Under the pieces are notes generated by a model, which was given only the letters and a program-made list of their open reading frames with translations, had not been told where the DNA came from and did not search any database. DNA of 64,000 bases. It comes from Nitratireductor basaltis. Its GTDB lineage: Bacteria > Pseudomonadota > Alphaproteobacteria > Rhizobiales > Rhizobiaceae. Positions 18,717 through 27,590 of this stretch are shown piece after piece. Numbering within the stretch: the first letter of the stretch is position 1; each line of letters begins with the position of its first letter. The stretch is from assembly GCF_000733725.1 (NCBI RefSeq), contig NZ_JMQM01000002.1, positions 124,001 through 188,000 of the forward strand. Reading direction: 5' to 3'. The position numbers were made by a program, and so were the translations under genes.

Positions 18717-18744
18717 CCCCCGCCGACCATGAGGCCGGCGGGGG
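18717..18744 (+). terminator. Hairpin between the peroxidase and its exporter
   Basis: CCCCCGCCG (18717-18725) and CGGCGGGGG (18736-18744) form a GC-rich 9-bp stem starting 10 bases after the stop codon. There is no long U tract. Such a structure could stop part of the transcripts, giving more substrate than exporter, or protect the long upstream mRNA. Confidence 0.55.
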
Positions 18745-18774
18745 CATGTTCTTCAAAGTGTTGGGTGGCCAGTT

Positions 18775-20532
18775 ATGCGTAAGAAAGAAAACAATAATGC
18801 AGCCCGTCGCAAAAGCGCGCGATTGCTGACCCAGGGGTTCAAGAGCATGGGGATATTCCTCTTCATGCTATCGGGGATCATCAATGTGCTCGCGCTTACC
18901 GGCGCATTCTACATGCTGCAGATCTATGACCGTGCGCTGACGAGCGGAAGCGTTCCGACCCTTCTTGCTCTCTCGGTGCTCGCGGTCGGGCTCTACCTCT
19001 TCCAGGGGCTTTTCGACATCATCCGTTCCCAGATCCTCATCCGTCTGGGCGCGCGCCTCGACAGCCGAATAGCACCATTGGCCCATGAAGTGGCCATCGA
19101 CATGCCACGCTTCGGCTTCTCCACATCGGAGGCCCTGGAGCGTGGACGGGACGTGGATACGGTCCGCGGCTTTCTGGGCGGACAGGGGCCTGTCGCATTG
19201 TTCGACCTGCCATGGATGCCTCTCTTCGTGGCATTCGTCTACATGCTGCATCCGTTTCTGGGTGCCCTCACTCTCGGCGGCGCGGTCCTTCTTGCCCTTC
19301 TGACGGTCGTGACCGAGCTCTTGACCCGGCGCCTTTCGGACAACACGCATCAAGCGGCCGTAACGCGCAATGCGATCGCGGATTCGAATGCGCGCAATGC
19401 CGAAATCCTCAAGGCCATGGGCTTTGCACGCCGGGCTGCGGATCGATTCTCACAAGCCAATGACGACCATCTGGACCTGCAGACGCGCACCACGGACATC
19501 TCTGGCACTCTCGGTGGAATTTCACGAGTACTGCGCATGATCCTGCAGTCATCCGTTCTCGGGCTCGGAGCGTTCCTGACCATAAAGGGTGACCTGTCGG
19601 CGGGTGCGATCATAGCGGCCTCCGTAGCGTCTGCGCGTGCACTCGCTCCCATCGACATGGCCATTGCAAACTGGAAAGGCGTGGTAGCTGCCCGCAATGC
19701 CTTCCGCCGCCTCAAGGAAACGGTGGCAGCCATGGCGGAAGCAAAGAAGCCGATGCAGCTTCCTCCGCCGAATACGGCCCTCAAGGTCGAAAACATCACC
19801 GTTGCGGCACCGGACACGGGGCGCGTGCTGCTGAGCGACGTTGCTTTCGAGATAAAAGCCGGCCAAGCCGTCGGGATTATCGGCCCAAGCGGCGGCGGCA
19901 AGACGACGCTCGCGCGTGCGCTGACCGGCATCTGGCCGATCCTTCGCGGGGCTGTGCGCCTCGATGACGCCGAACTTTCCCAGTGGAGCGACGAGGAACT
20001 CGGGCACTATGTCGGTTACCTGCCGCAGGACGTGGCGCTGCTGGAAGGCGATATCCAGGAAAACATCTCCCGCCTTGAGAATGAGCCCGAGCCGCGCCGG
20101 ATCGTTGAGGCAGCACGCGCCGCAGGCGTTCACGAAATGATCGTTCGCCTGCCGGACGGCTATCACACGAGCCTTGGACCGATGGGCCTCGCTCTTTCGG
20201 GTGGACAGAGACAGCGCCTCGGACTGGCGCGGGCGCTTTATGGCGAGCCGTTCCTCGTCGTTCTCGACGAGCCGAACTCAAATCTCGATGGCGATGGGGA
20301 AGCAGCACTGACGCGAGCGATCGAGGGCGTGAAGGCGCGCGGCGGTGTCGCAATCGTCATTGCCCACAGGGCAAGCGCGCTTGCGGCATGTGATCTCGTT
20401 GCCGTCATCCAGAACGGCAAGATGACAGCCTTCGGTCCGAAGGACGAGATCGTTCAGCCCCAGCAGCAAAAGCCGGCGGCAGCGAAGAAACAGGCAGGGA
20501 AGCAGTCGGTGGCTGCTCGAGTGTCAGCATGA
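18775..20532 (+). CDS. Type I secretion system permease/ATPase (PrsD/HlyB-like ABC exporter)
   Basis: A 585-residue inner-membrane ABC half-transporter of the PrtD/PrsD type, without the C39-like domain of HlyB. The membrane domain is about residues 20-310 (MGIFLFMLSGIINVLALTGA, ALTLGGAVLLALLTVVTELL). The ATPase domain has Walker A GPSGGGKTTLARAL, the Q-loop in VGYLPQDVALLEGDI, signature ALSGGQRQRLGLARAL, Walker B FLVVLDEPNSNLD and the switch His in VIAHR. It lies 67 bases after the peroxidase gene, and its last four bases overlap the start of the following RTX gene. It most likely exports the upstream RTX peroxidase together with the HlyD protein encoded at 22996. No TolC homologue is in the window. 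Confidence 0.94.
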   Translation: MRKKENNNAARRKSARLLTQGFKSMGIFLFMLSGIINVLALTGAFYMLQIYDRALTSGSVPTLLALSVLAVGLYLFQGLFDIIRSQILIRLGARLDSRIAPLAHEVAIDMPRFGFSTSEALERGRDVDTVRGFLGGQGPVALFDLPWMPLFVAFVYMLHPFLGALTLGGAVLLALLTVVTELLTRRLSDNTHQAAVTRNAIADSNARNAEILKAMGFARRAADRFSQANDDHLDLQTRTTDISGTLGGISRVLRMILQSSVLGLGAFLTIKGDLSAGAIIAASVASARALAPIDMAIANWKGVVAARNAFRRLKETVAAMAEAKKPMQLPPPNTALKVENITVAAPDTGRVLLSDVAFEIKAGQAVGIIGPSGGGKTTLARALTGIWPILRGAVRLDDAELSQWSDEELGHYVGYLPQDVALLEGDIQENISRLENEPEPRRIVEAARAAGVHEMIVRLPDGYHTSLGPMGLALSGGQRQRLGLARALYGEPFLVVLDEPNSNLDGDGEAALTRAIEGVKARGGVAIVIAHRASALAACDLVAVIQNGKMTAFGPKDEIVQPQQQKPAAAKKQAGKQSVAARVSA

Positions 20533-22928
20533 CAATCAGCGTCAAAGGCACGAGGAACGAAACGTCCGTTTCAACGGCGGCAGAACACTACAAGCTGCAG
20601 TCTGACGAGCGTAAGTCGCGCATACCGCACGTCATTGCATTCGCTGTGGTCAGCATCGCAGCCTATCTCAAATCTTTCTTCTCCAGTCCGGCTGCACCTG
20701 CGCCCGAGCCCGACGGTCCGATGACCGGCGACAAGCAGTTGTCGCCTGGCCTTGAGGTCGTACAGGGTGAGGACAACCAAGCTCCCGCGGATCCTGGTGA
20801 AGAGCTTAATACAGCCTCGGTCGAGGAACCTCCCAAACTGGTCGTGGGCTCCGGCAGCAGGCTGATAGACCCTTATGTGTCTGCGCGTTTCGAGCCGGTC
20901 CAAACGCCCGAACTGGAAGAATACTTTCTCGCTCCGGACGCGCCCCTGGTGTGGGCAAACACCGAGCCGATATCGCTTGTCGCTCAGAACGACAATACAC
21001 CGCTCAATAGCCCGTCGCGACCGAATGTCCCTGTTGGGTCTCCTCCGGATCAGAAGCAACCGATAATTCCCGACCCCCCAGGCGGACAAACGCCTCCCGG
21101 CACGCCCGGTTCAGGCGGCTCAGACCCGACAGATCCGGGTGGCAACGGCTCGGATCCTGGAGACAATGGCAGCCCTGGTGGTGACGGCGGCACCCCGACA
21201 GCCAAGAACAGGGCTCCGCGCGTCTCGGCCCCGGTCAAGCTCTACGACCTGAGTTCCTGCGCCCTACTGGTCATCGGTCTGATGCAACTCCTGGAACATG
21301 CCGAAGACCCTGACGGGGACCCGCTCTCCATTGTGAATCTCTCCACTTCTTCGGGTACGATAACCCAAACAGGCGCCGAGTGGATCTACACGCCAGATCA
21401 GGGATATGTCGGGGAAGTCACTCTCTCCTACCAGATCACCGACGGTGAACTTTCTGTCGCACAGACGGCTCATTTCTCGGTTCTGGAACGCGGCCTGATC
21501 ATTGGCGGCGATGGTGACGACGATCTCGTTGGCAGCGAATGTGCAGACGACATTCATGGTGGCGCGGGAGACGACCATATCGATGCGCGCGGCGGTGATG
21601 ACGTCATCTTCGGCGGAGACGGCAATGACCACATTCTGGCCGGGTCCGGCAACGACCTTGTTTATGCGGGCGCAGGGAATGACATTGTTCATGCAGGTGC
21701 GGGAAATGATGTCGTCTATGGGGGCGCGGGACATGACACGCTTTTCGGTGAAGACGGCGACGACGTCCTCTACGGAGAGGAAGGCAACGACGAAATCGAT
21801 GGCGGCGCAGGGACAGATGTCATCTATGGCGGAAGCGGCAACGACGTAATCTCCGGTGGGTCGGGCAACGACCGTGCATTCGGCGGGGAAGGTGAAGATG
21901 TCATTTTCGGAGGCCAAGGCGATGACGACCTGTCCGGTGGCGCAGGTGCCGACGTTGTCTATGGCGGCACGGGAGAGGACAATATCAGCGGCGGGCAAGG
22001 TGATGACGTGCTCTTTGGCGAAGAGGGTGACGATGACCTTTCCGGTGGAGCAGGACGTGACATCATCTATGGCGGCGCTGGAAAGGACCAACTTGACGGC
22101 GGAGAAGGCAACGATGTGCTCTTCGGCGACGAGGATGATGACGAGATTTCCGGCGGAGCAGGAGAGGATGTGATCCATGGAGGCGGCGGCGATGATATCG
22201 TCGACGCGGGTGATGGCGACGACGTCGTTCACGGCAATGCAGGCGACGACCGTCTCAAGGGCGGTGATGGTGACGATGTCATCCACGGCGGCGACGGCGA
22301 CGACTGCATCGAAGACGGTTCGGGCAGCGATGTGGTCCTGGCTGGAGACGGCAATGACCACGTTTTCGCGGCGATGGATGCCATCAGCGACGTCTACCTG
22401 GGCGGTGCGGGCTGTGACACGATTGACTACTCGGCAGCTCAGCAGGACCTGAGGGTAGACCTTGTGAACCGGATCGCTTCCGGTGTGGAGATCGGCGAGG
22501 ACTCGATCACCGGTTTCGAGAAGGTTGTCGCAGGCAGCGGGAACGACCACCTCATCGCAGGGAGCCAAGCCGCGAGCTTTACCGGAGGGGATGGCAGCGA
22601 CATCTTCGAGTTTACCGAAGCCTGCACCCCTGTGGCGGAGATGGCGCACCCATCCCGCTTCGAAATCCTGGATTTTGATACGGGCGACCGCGTGCGCCTG
22701 TCGAAATACGATCTGTTCGAGAAAGTGTTCGGCGAGCTGGAGAACGATTTCGAGCGCATTTATGGCGACGAGGTCGACGAGGATGACGTGCGCATCCGCT
22801 ATCGCCACGAAAAGGACGACACCGTCGAGCGCACGATCATCGAAGCCGATTTCGACCGGGACCGTGTCTACGAGACGGTGATCACTGTCGAAGGCACCCA
22901 TTTGCTTGTGATTGTCGAACACGCATGA
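20529..22928 (+). CDS. RTX protein with N-terminal membrane segment and cadherin-like domain
   Basis: A 799-residue protein whose ATG overlaps the exporter stop (ATGA, 20529-20532), so translation is probably coupled. In order: a polar N-terminus, a hydrophobic segment at about 36-50 (VIAFAVVSIAAYL), a Pro/Gly-rich linker to about 235, a cadherin-like domain at about 240-320 (EDPDGDPLSIV ... GYVGEVTLSYQITDG), 32 RTX nonapeptides in register (326-613) and a C-terminal domain (FEILDFDTGDRVRLS ... ITVEGTHLL). An RTX gene between the ABC and HlyD genes is unusual. The hydrophobic segment suggests it may stay attached to the cell rather than be released. It could be a second export substrate or a surface partner of the peroxidase; its function is unknown. 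Confidence 0.85.
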   Translation: MTISVKGTRNETSVSTAAEHYKLQSDERKSRIPHVIAFAVVSIAAYLKSFFSSPAAPAPEPDGPMTGDKQLSPGLEVVQGEDNQAPADPGEELNTASVEEPPKLVVGSGSRLIDPYVSARFEPVQTPELEEYFLAPDAPLVWANTEPISLVAQNDNTPLNSPSRPNVPVGSPPDQKQPIIPDPPGGQTPPGTPGSGGSDPTDPGGNGSDPGDNGSPGGDGGTPTAKNRAPRVSAPVKLYDLSSCALLVIGLMQLLEHAEDPDGDPLSIVNLSTSSGTITQTGAEWIYTPDQGYVGEVTLSYQITDGELSVAQTAHFSVLERGLIIGGDGDDDLVGSECADDIHGGAGDDHIDARGGDDVIFGGDGNDHILAGSGNDLVYAGAGNDIVHAGAGNDVVYGGAGHDTLFGEDGDDVLYGEEGNDEIDGGAGTDVIYGGSGNDVISGGSGNDRAFGGEGEDVIFGGQGDDDLSGGAGADVVYGGTGEDNISGGQGDDVLFGEEGDDDLSGGAGRDIIYGGAGKDQLDGGEGNDVLFGDEDDDEISGGAGEDVIHGGGGDDIVDAGDGDDVVHGNAGDDRLKGGDGDDVIHGGDGDDCIEDGSGSDVVLAGDGNDHVFAAMDAISDVYLGGAGCDTIDYSAAQQDLRVDLVNRIASGVEIGEDSITGFEKVVAGSGNDHLIAGSQAASFTGGDGSDIFEFTEACTPVAEMAHPSRFEILDFDTGDRVRLSKYDLFEKVFGELENDFERIYGDEVDEDDVRIRYRHEKDDTVERTIIEADFDRDRVYETVITVEGTHLLVIVEHA
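21504..22367 (+). repeat. 32 contiguous RTX nonapeptides, 27-bp period
   Basis: Reading from GGDGDDDLV to AGDGNDHVF gives 32 consecutive nine-residue units with no register break (864 bases = 32 x 27). Typical units are GGAGTDVIY and GGSGNDVIS. This predicts one uninterrupted parallel beta-roll with calcium ions in its turns. The DNA-level period is divergent, so this is protein-level repetition rather than a recent tandem array. Confidence 0.93.
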
Positions 22929-22995
22929 ACCGGATCGATCGGACGCAGCAACACGAAAGGAACGGGCGTTGAGGCCCGTACAGGGGACGTAAGCG

Positions 22996-24321
22996 ATGAG
23001 TACCAGAGAGATGACAAGGAAGGGTTCGCGAACAGCGCCGACAACCTACCGCCTCGGTTCACGTGTTGTTGCAGGTAGCCTGCTCGGATTGTTGCTGGTT
23101 GGTGGCGTGGGCGGCTGGGCTGCCACGGCCCAGCTCACCGGGGCCGTGATTGCACAAGGTGTTGTCGCCGTAGACCAGAAGCTGAAAACCATCCAGCATC
23201 GCGACGGTGGAATAATCAGCGCGATCAATGTTCGTGAAGGTGACCAGGTCAGCACCGGTCAGATACTCTTCCGCCTCGAGGATGCGCAGACCAAGGCAGA
23301 ACTATCCATCGTGAATACGCAACTCTCCGAGCTTGTTGCGCGGCGCGCCCGTCTGGTGGCCGAGCGCGACATGCTGCCTGCCATGGTGTTTCCAGCAGAT
23401 TTCGATCTGAACGATCCAGCAAACATCATCAGCGTCAGCGGTGAGCAGCGTCTGTTCGAGGGCAACAAGATGCATCGCGAAAGCCAGAAGCAGCAGCTGG
23501 AGCTGGGCATTGTCCAGATCGGCGAGGAAATTACCGGCCTGGAGGCGCAAAAGGAATCGAAAAGCAGCGAAGCCGAGATTGTTGAAGCGGAATACCAGAA
23601 GATCAAGGGCCTTGCAGACAAGCGTCTCATCGAAGGCTCACGCGTCTACACGGCCACACGCGAACGCGCCCGCCTGCTTGGGGAACGCGGCGAGATCGAC
23701 GCAGCCATAGCGCGCGCGAAGACCCGCATGAGCGAGATCCGGCTGCAGATCATCGCAATCGACGAGAATGGCCGCACCGAAGCGCAGCGCGAACTGAGCC
23801 TTGTGGAAACGCGCATTTCGGAACTCCAGGATCGCTCCACAGCAATTGCCGACAGGCTGACGCGCACGGATATCCGCTCTCCCATCGACGGGATCGTGAA
23901 CGAGCTCAACATCCACACGCTCGGCGGTGTCATCACGCCTGCCGAAGTGCTTGCGAATCTCGTACCGCTTGACGCCAAGCTCAAGGTCGAGGTCAAACTC
24001 CCGCCAACGGCCATCGATCAGGTGAATATAGGTCAGGATGCACGGCTGCGCTTCTCGGCGTTCAATCAGCGAACCACGCCGGAACTCGATGGCAACGTGA
24101 CCTATGTTGCCGCCGCAACCTCCCATGATCAGTCGACCGGCGAGACCTACTATCTGGGAAATGTGGAAGTGGCTGCAGCAGAGCTGGAGAAGCTCGGTGA
24201 CCAGACGCTCATGCCGGGAATGCCGGTCGAAATCTTCATCTCCACCGAAGAACGCACTGCCTTGAGCTACATCACCAAACCCTTTGTGGATCAGCTCAAC
24301 AGGGCATTCAGGGAAGAGTGA
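22996..24321 (+). CDS. HlyD/PrsE-type periplasmic adaptor of type I secretion
   Basis: A 441-residue membrane-fusion protein. A single N-terminal membrane helix (VVAGSLLGLLLVGGVGGWAA, about 20-40) is followed by the lipoyl-like beta barrel IQHRDGGIISAINVREGDQVSTGQ. A long alpha-helical hairpin (about 100-290, with LSELVARRARLVAERD) and the returning half DIRSPIDGIVNELNIHTLGGVITPAE complete the pattern. The C-terminal LMPGMPVEIFISTEERTALSYI is the conserved end of HlyD/PrsE proteins. It bridges the ABC exporter to an outer-membrane TolC. It closes the plus-strand operon and faces the histidine kinase gene. Confidence 0.94.
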   Translation: MSTREMTRKGSRTAPTTYRLGSRVVAGSLLGLLLVGGVGGWAATAQLTGAVIAQGVVAVDQKLKTIQHRDGGIISAINVREGDQVSTGQILFRLEDAQTKAELSIVNTQLSELVARRARLVAERDMLPAMVFPADFDLNDPANIISVSGEQRLFEGNKMHRESQKQQLELGIVQIGEEITGLEAQKESKSSEAEIVEAEYQKIKGLADKRLIEGSRVYTATRERARLLGERGEIDAAIARAKTRMSEIRLQIIAIDENGRTEAQRELSLVETRISELQDRSTAIADRLTRTDIRSPIDGIVNELNIHTLGGVITPAEVLANLVPLDAKLKVEVKLPPTAIDQVNIGQDARLRFSAFNQRTTPELDGNVTYVAAATSHDQSTGETYYLGNVEVAAAELEKLGDQTLMPGMPVEIFISTEERTALSYITKPFVDQLNRAFREE

Positions 24322-24383
24322 TCTCGGGCTCTGGCACGCCTGCTGCCCCGCCAATCGACTGCGGCGGTCGGGCGCTCATGCTT

Positions 24384-25829
24384 TCAGTCGGTTGAGCGTC
24401 CTGCTTCGTATGGAAGCGGGAGGATCACGGTGACCATCGTACCCCCCTCTTGAGCGGTTTCGATGGTCACCCGCCCGCCAAAGGCATCGACCCGCCGCGT
24501 CAGACCGGCGAGCCCGAGGCTGCTCTCCTTGCGCTTCTGTCCGCTCATTCCGGGGCCCTTGTCGCTCACCACCACGCGCAACTCATTGCCTTCGTGCGAA
24601 GCCGTGACGCGCTGCCCCACACCGCCTGCGTGCCAGAACGCATTGTTCAAGGCCTCCTGAATCACGCGATAGATGCAGATTTTCAGCGATGTGCTCGAAC
24701 TTCGCGGCAGTTCCTCAAGTTCAAGCGTCACATTCGTATCGGTGTGGAATTCATGCCGGTCCACGGCCAGCCTGATCACCCCGGAAATCTCCAGATGCTC
24801 AAGTTCGGGAAGCGTCAGGCCGCTGCTGAGCCCTCGCAGTTCCCTGGCCAGCCGGCTAACCAGATCCACCGTCCGCGCTCGGTCCGAGGTGGCATTCGGG
24901 CCTTGCAGGTCTACGGCTTTGCTTTCCAGCCTGAGCATGATCAGGCTGAGCAACTGAAGCGGCCCGTCATGGAGGTCTGCCCCTATCCGGTTCAGAAAAT
25001 CCTCATTGACCCTGAATGCCTCCAGGCGCGCCTGCTCTGCTGCCTTGAGAAGCCGAGCATTTTCTGCGGCGAGCTTCTGAGCTTCTTCCAGCCGTTCCTG
25101 CAGTGCATGATGATGTGCTTTGACCACGTGTCTCGCGCGCAATACCACGACACCAAGCATGACCAAGATCAAGGACGTGGCCAAAAGCAGCGCGGTCCAG
25201 ATTATCAGCTTCTTGCTCCTGATCTCGGCAAGCAGCGCGGAAGCATCGAGATAGAATTCCCCCACTGCGAAAACCTGCCTGGTGCCCAGATCATGCAGCG
25301 GAATATACACCTCGAGCAGAGGCATGCCGCCTTGCACCTGCTGGGAATGACCATGGTTGGTCAGGTCGCCCTCCAGATGAGCAACGACCGTGCCGCTTGC
25401 TGCAGCAGTCATCTGTGAAGAGGGGACCTTGCGACCGATCAGACTCTTTTGGGTGCTGTAGGCTATCGTGCCATCAGGCCACCAGACCTGCACCACCGGG
25501 ACCGAGCGCGCCTTCAGTCTTTGCGCAATCGTATCAAGCTCGGCCTCGATTTCTGGCGACAGGGCGGAACCCGTCAGGCCCTGAACGACCGGCGCAAGAA
25601 ATGCTTCCATGAAAACCGCGCTGCGATCGGCAGCGTTGTCGATTTCCCCTCGGGTAACATAGCTGCCCAGATAGACACCGAGGAGCACCATGGTTGCGCA
25701 TACCGCAAGGCAGGCCACCAGGAAGGCCTGCAGGCTCAATCCGAAGCTTGAGGTTGAGCGTTGCGCTGCGGCAGGCAAGTGATCAGCGGGAAACCGCATT
25801 CCAGATTCGATATTCCCACGGCCACTCAT
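24384..25829 (-). CDS. NarX-type sensor histidine kinase
   Basis: A protein of about 481 residues. Two membrane helices (about 34-56 and 208-230) enclose a sensor region of about 150 residues outside the cytoplasmic membrane (VPVVQVWWPDGTIAYSTQ). A coiled coil (HHALQERLEEAQKLAAENARLL) leads to a HisKA_3 domain with phosphoacceptor His287 in ADLHDGPLQLLSL. The ATPase domain has NNAFWHAGGVG, DKGPGMSG and SLGLAGLTRRVDAFGG. HisKA_3 kinases pair with LuxR-type regulators, and the only such regulator in the window is at 9070-9732 beyond the same cluster. The start is uncertain: ATGs at 25901, 25829 and 25799 are all in frame, and 25829 has an AAGG at a fair distance. Confidence 0.88.
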   Translation of the reverse strand: MSGRGNIESGMRFPADHLPAAAQRSTSSFGLSLQAFLVACLAVCATMVLLGVYLGSYVTRGEIDNAADRSAVFMEAFLAPVVQGLTGSALSPEIEAELDTIAQRLKARSVPVVQVWWPDGTIAYSTQKSLIGRKVPSSQMTAAASGTVVAHLEGDLTNHGHSQQVQGGMPLLEVYIPLHDLGTRQVFAVGEFYLDASALLAEIRSKKLIIWTALLLATSLILVMLGVVVLRARHVVKAHHHALQERLEEAQKLAAENARLLKAAEQARLEAFRVNEDFLNRIGADLHDGPLQLLSLIMLRLESKAVDLQGPNATSDRARTVDLVSRLARELRGLSSGLTLPELEHLEISGVIRLAVDRHEFHTDTNVTLELEELPRSSSTSLKICIYRVIQEALNNAFWHAGGVGQRVTASHEGNELRVVVSDKGPGMSGQKRKESSLGLAGLTRRVDAFGGRVTIETAQEGGTMVTVILPLPYEAGRSTD

Positions 25830-26169
25830 TGTGGGTTGACCTTGTCGATGGCGATCGTCGCTATCCTCAGAACCAGCCTCCCCGAGCGCCGCCATGCCCA
25901 TGCGATGGAAATAAAAATGCGCAGTGAGATCGGCGCCCGCCTTGATTCTAAAATCAAATCCTTCAATCGTGATCTATTATACTAAATAAAATACAAGTTG
26001 TGTAAGCTATTTCAGCCTTGGTAAAAGCGGGGGTGGAAGAAGAGTTGATGCAGTTTTTGCACTGTGCGGTATCATCCGTCGGCTGCCTGCAGCATGTCCT
26101 GTATTGCAAAGCGTGCGTGCGACGAATTCTTGCCAGCCTGATTTTGTGACGACTGGAAAGAGCTACATC

Positions 26170-26616
26170 ATGATTGAGCTGGCAGGCTGTTCGGGTGCTG
26201 AAGTACAAGACATCATTCCGGTGGCGATTTGTCTTTCGGAGGTTGCGAGCGCGGCAATAACGCGCGATCCGGTTACCTTTTCTGCTGTCGGCGTCTGCAT
26301 CTTGCTGACACTTCTGCTTGGCCGCAGCCTGGCGATAACACTCTCCGTTCTGCTTGCAGCAATCGTTCTTTGGCACCAGTCGGAAAATTGGATGAATGGC
26401 CCGGAGATGCGGCTTGTATCCGGTGCTTTGCTTGCCGCTCTCCTCCTGCTCTGGCTGGGCCTGCTCAATTACCGACGTCTGTTCAGGCGCCAGCGAAAAG
26501 AGATCGCTGCCCTTGTATCAGCGAATGATGCCACACAAGAGAGACTGGATCGCGAGATCACGTGGAGGCGCGCTGCAGAACCCGTAGAACAGGAGCCGGA
26601 AGAGCCTGGCTCTTGA
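26170..26616 (+). CDS. Small membrane protein with coiled-coil tail, unknown
   Basis: A 148-residue protein starting MIELAGCSGAE after a GGAAAGAG ribosome site. It has two or three hydrophobic segments (VTFSAVGVCILLTLLLG, LAITLSVLLAAIVLW, LVSGALLAALLLLWLGLLNY) and then a charged, probably helical tail (RRQRKEIAALVSANDATQERLD) ending in Glu/Pro. No family is recognised. The upstream interval 25830-26169 is notably AT-rich around 25940-26000 and holds no other gene. Confidence 0.6.
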   Translation: MIELAGCSGAEVQDIIPVAICLSEVASAAITRDPVTFSAVGVCILLTLLLGRSLAITLSVLLAAIVLWHQSENWMNGPEMRLVSGALLAALLLLWLGLLNYRRLFRRQRKEIAALVSANDATQERLDREITWRRAAEPVEQEPEEPGS

Positions 26617-26794
26617 GTCCGGGAAAGCCATATTCGCCGAAAGGTTCTACAAGTTCTCACGACAGTCGGTACGACAATGTGAACCAGACATCATTAGGAT
26701 CTGACAGCGTCAGGTGATACACTGCGGCTGGGCAGCCAGAGAAAACGGTGCTGCCGAACGGGCCTGGCAGTCGTCGGCCCCCAAAGAGGAAGAC

Positions 26795-27190
26795 ATGATG
26801 TCTTCCGGATATCTCACGTCGCAGGACCTGCAGTTGATCGATACACTGCTGGCGGAACATCGGACCGGTTCAGGCAATCGGACTACCGAAACGGAATTGC
26901 GTACAGGCAGGTTGCTCATAGACCTCATGTCGAACGGAGTTCAGGAGGAGGATCAACTTCGCCAGAAGTTGAGACACCATCTTGAAAGTCTCCGGAGCAC
27001 CGAGATCGCGTTGTCCGAGTGGGAGAACGAGGGTGGAGCCTCATATCTTCCCCGTCACTACGACAGCCGACACAGGATCGCCCCTTTAGGCTGTATGCGC
27101 TCCTCAGCCGCAAGCGCGGTTCGCGAAACCTGCGTGCCCGAGCATGACGGGGATCATACGGGACGGAAAAGCGGCTTCAGCCTGCCCTGA
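26795..27190 (+). CDS. Hypothetical protein
   Basis: A 131-residue soluble protein. The ATG at 26795 follows AAAGAGGAAG, a good ribosome site; the frame extends upstream without one. The N-terminal 75 residues look helical (LTSQDLQLIDTLLAEHR ... EEDQLRQKLRHHLESL), and the C-terminal part is low-complexity and basic. No domain is recognised. Its coding character is modest, so the C-terminal part may differ in relatives. Confidence 0.5.
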   Translation: MMSSGYLTSQDLQLIDTLLAEHRTGSGNRTTETELRTGRLLIDLMSNGVQEEDQLRQKLRHHLESLRSTEIALSEWENEGGASYLPRHYDSRHRIAPLGCMRSSAASAVRETCVPEHDGDHTGRKSGFSLP

Positions 27191-27239
27191 ATCGTCCGCA
27201 CCACACAGGCTCCTGCACCATGAAAGGTGGACAGAGACC

Positions 27240-27524
27240 ATGAGCATCATAACACGACATCGGACCGCTCCGCGGCTGCGCAACCGGACGGCTGCCATCC
27301 ATACATATTCCGTCGGCCAGTTTGCGACGTTCCGCAACCGCTTTGACGCCTCCTTGCCGCAGCTATGCCGCATCTCCGGAAAGCTTCCCACGAATGGGGG
27401 AATGCCACGTTATCGGATCCGCAAGGACGGTGAACACACTGAATATGTGGCAACGCAGGACGAGCTTTCACCGGTTAGCCCCGCACCAGTTGATTTCGCA
27501 CCGAAACCGACCACGCAGTCCTGA
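27240..27524 (+). CDS. Hypothetical basic protein
   Basis: A 94-residue protein starting MSIITRHRTAPRLRN, preceded by AAAGGTGG. The centre (YSVGQFATFRNRFDASLP ... PRYRIRKDGEHTEYVATQDEL) resembles short basic rhizobial proteins with a 'YRIRxDGExxEYVA' segment. Function is unknown. It is followed 66 bases later by the DUF1488 gene on the same strand. Confidence 0.5.
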   Translation: MSIITRHRTAPRLRNRTAAIHTYSVGQFATFRNRFDASLPQLCRISGKLPTNGGMPRYRIRKDGEHTEYVATQDELSPVSPAPVDFAPKPTTQS

Positions 27525-27590
27525 ACCGAGCAGCAGACACAATATGACAAGCCATTGAAACTGCACGGTTCGCATCTCGAAAGACAACCC

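Noticed and set aside
21504..22367. CRISPR-like regular spacing (27-base period)
   Set aside because: The period is that of protein-level RTX nonapeptides in an open frame. There are no identical repeats separated by unique spacers.
21264..22922. Minus-strand open frame of 552 codons opposite the RTX repeats
   Set aside because: Its repetitive Val/Ala/Ile-rich translation is simply the reverse of the nonapeptide codons.
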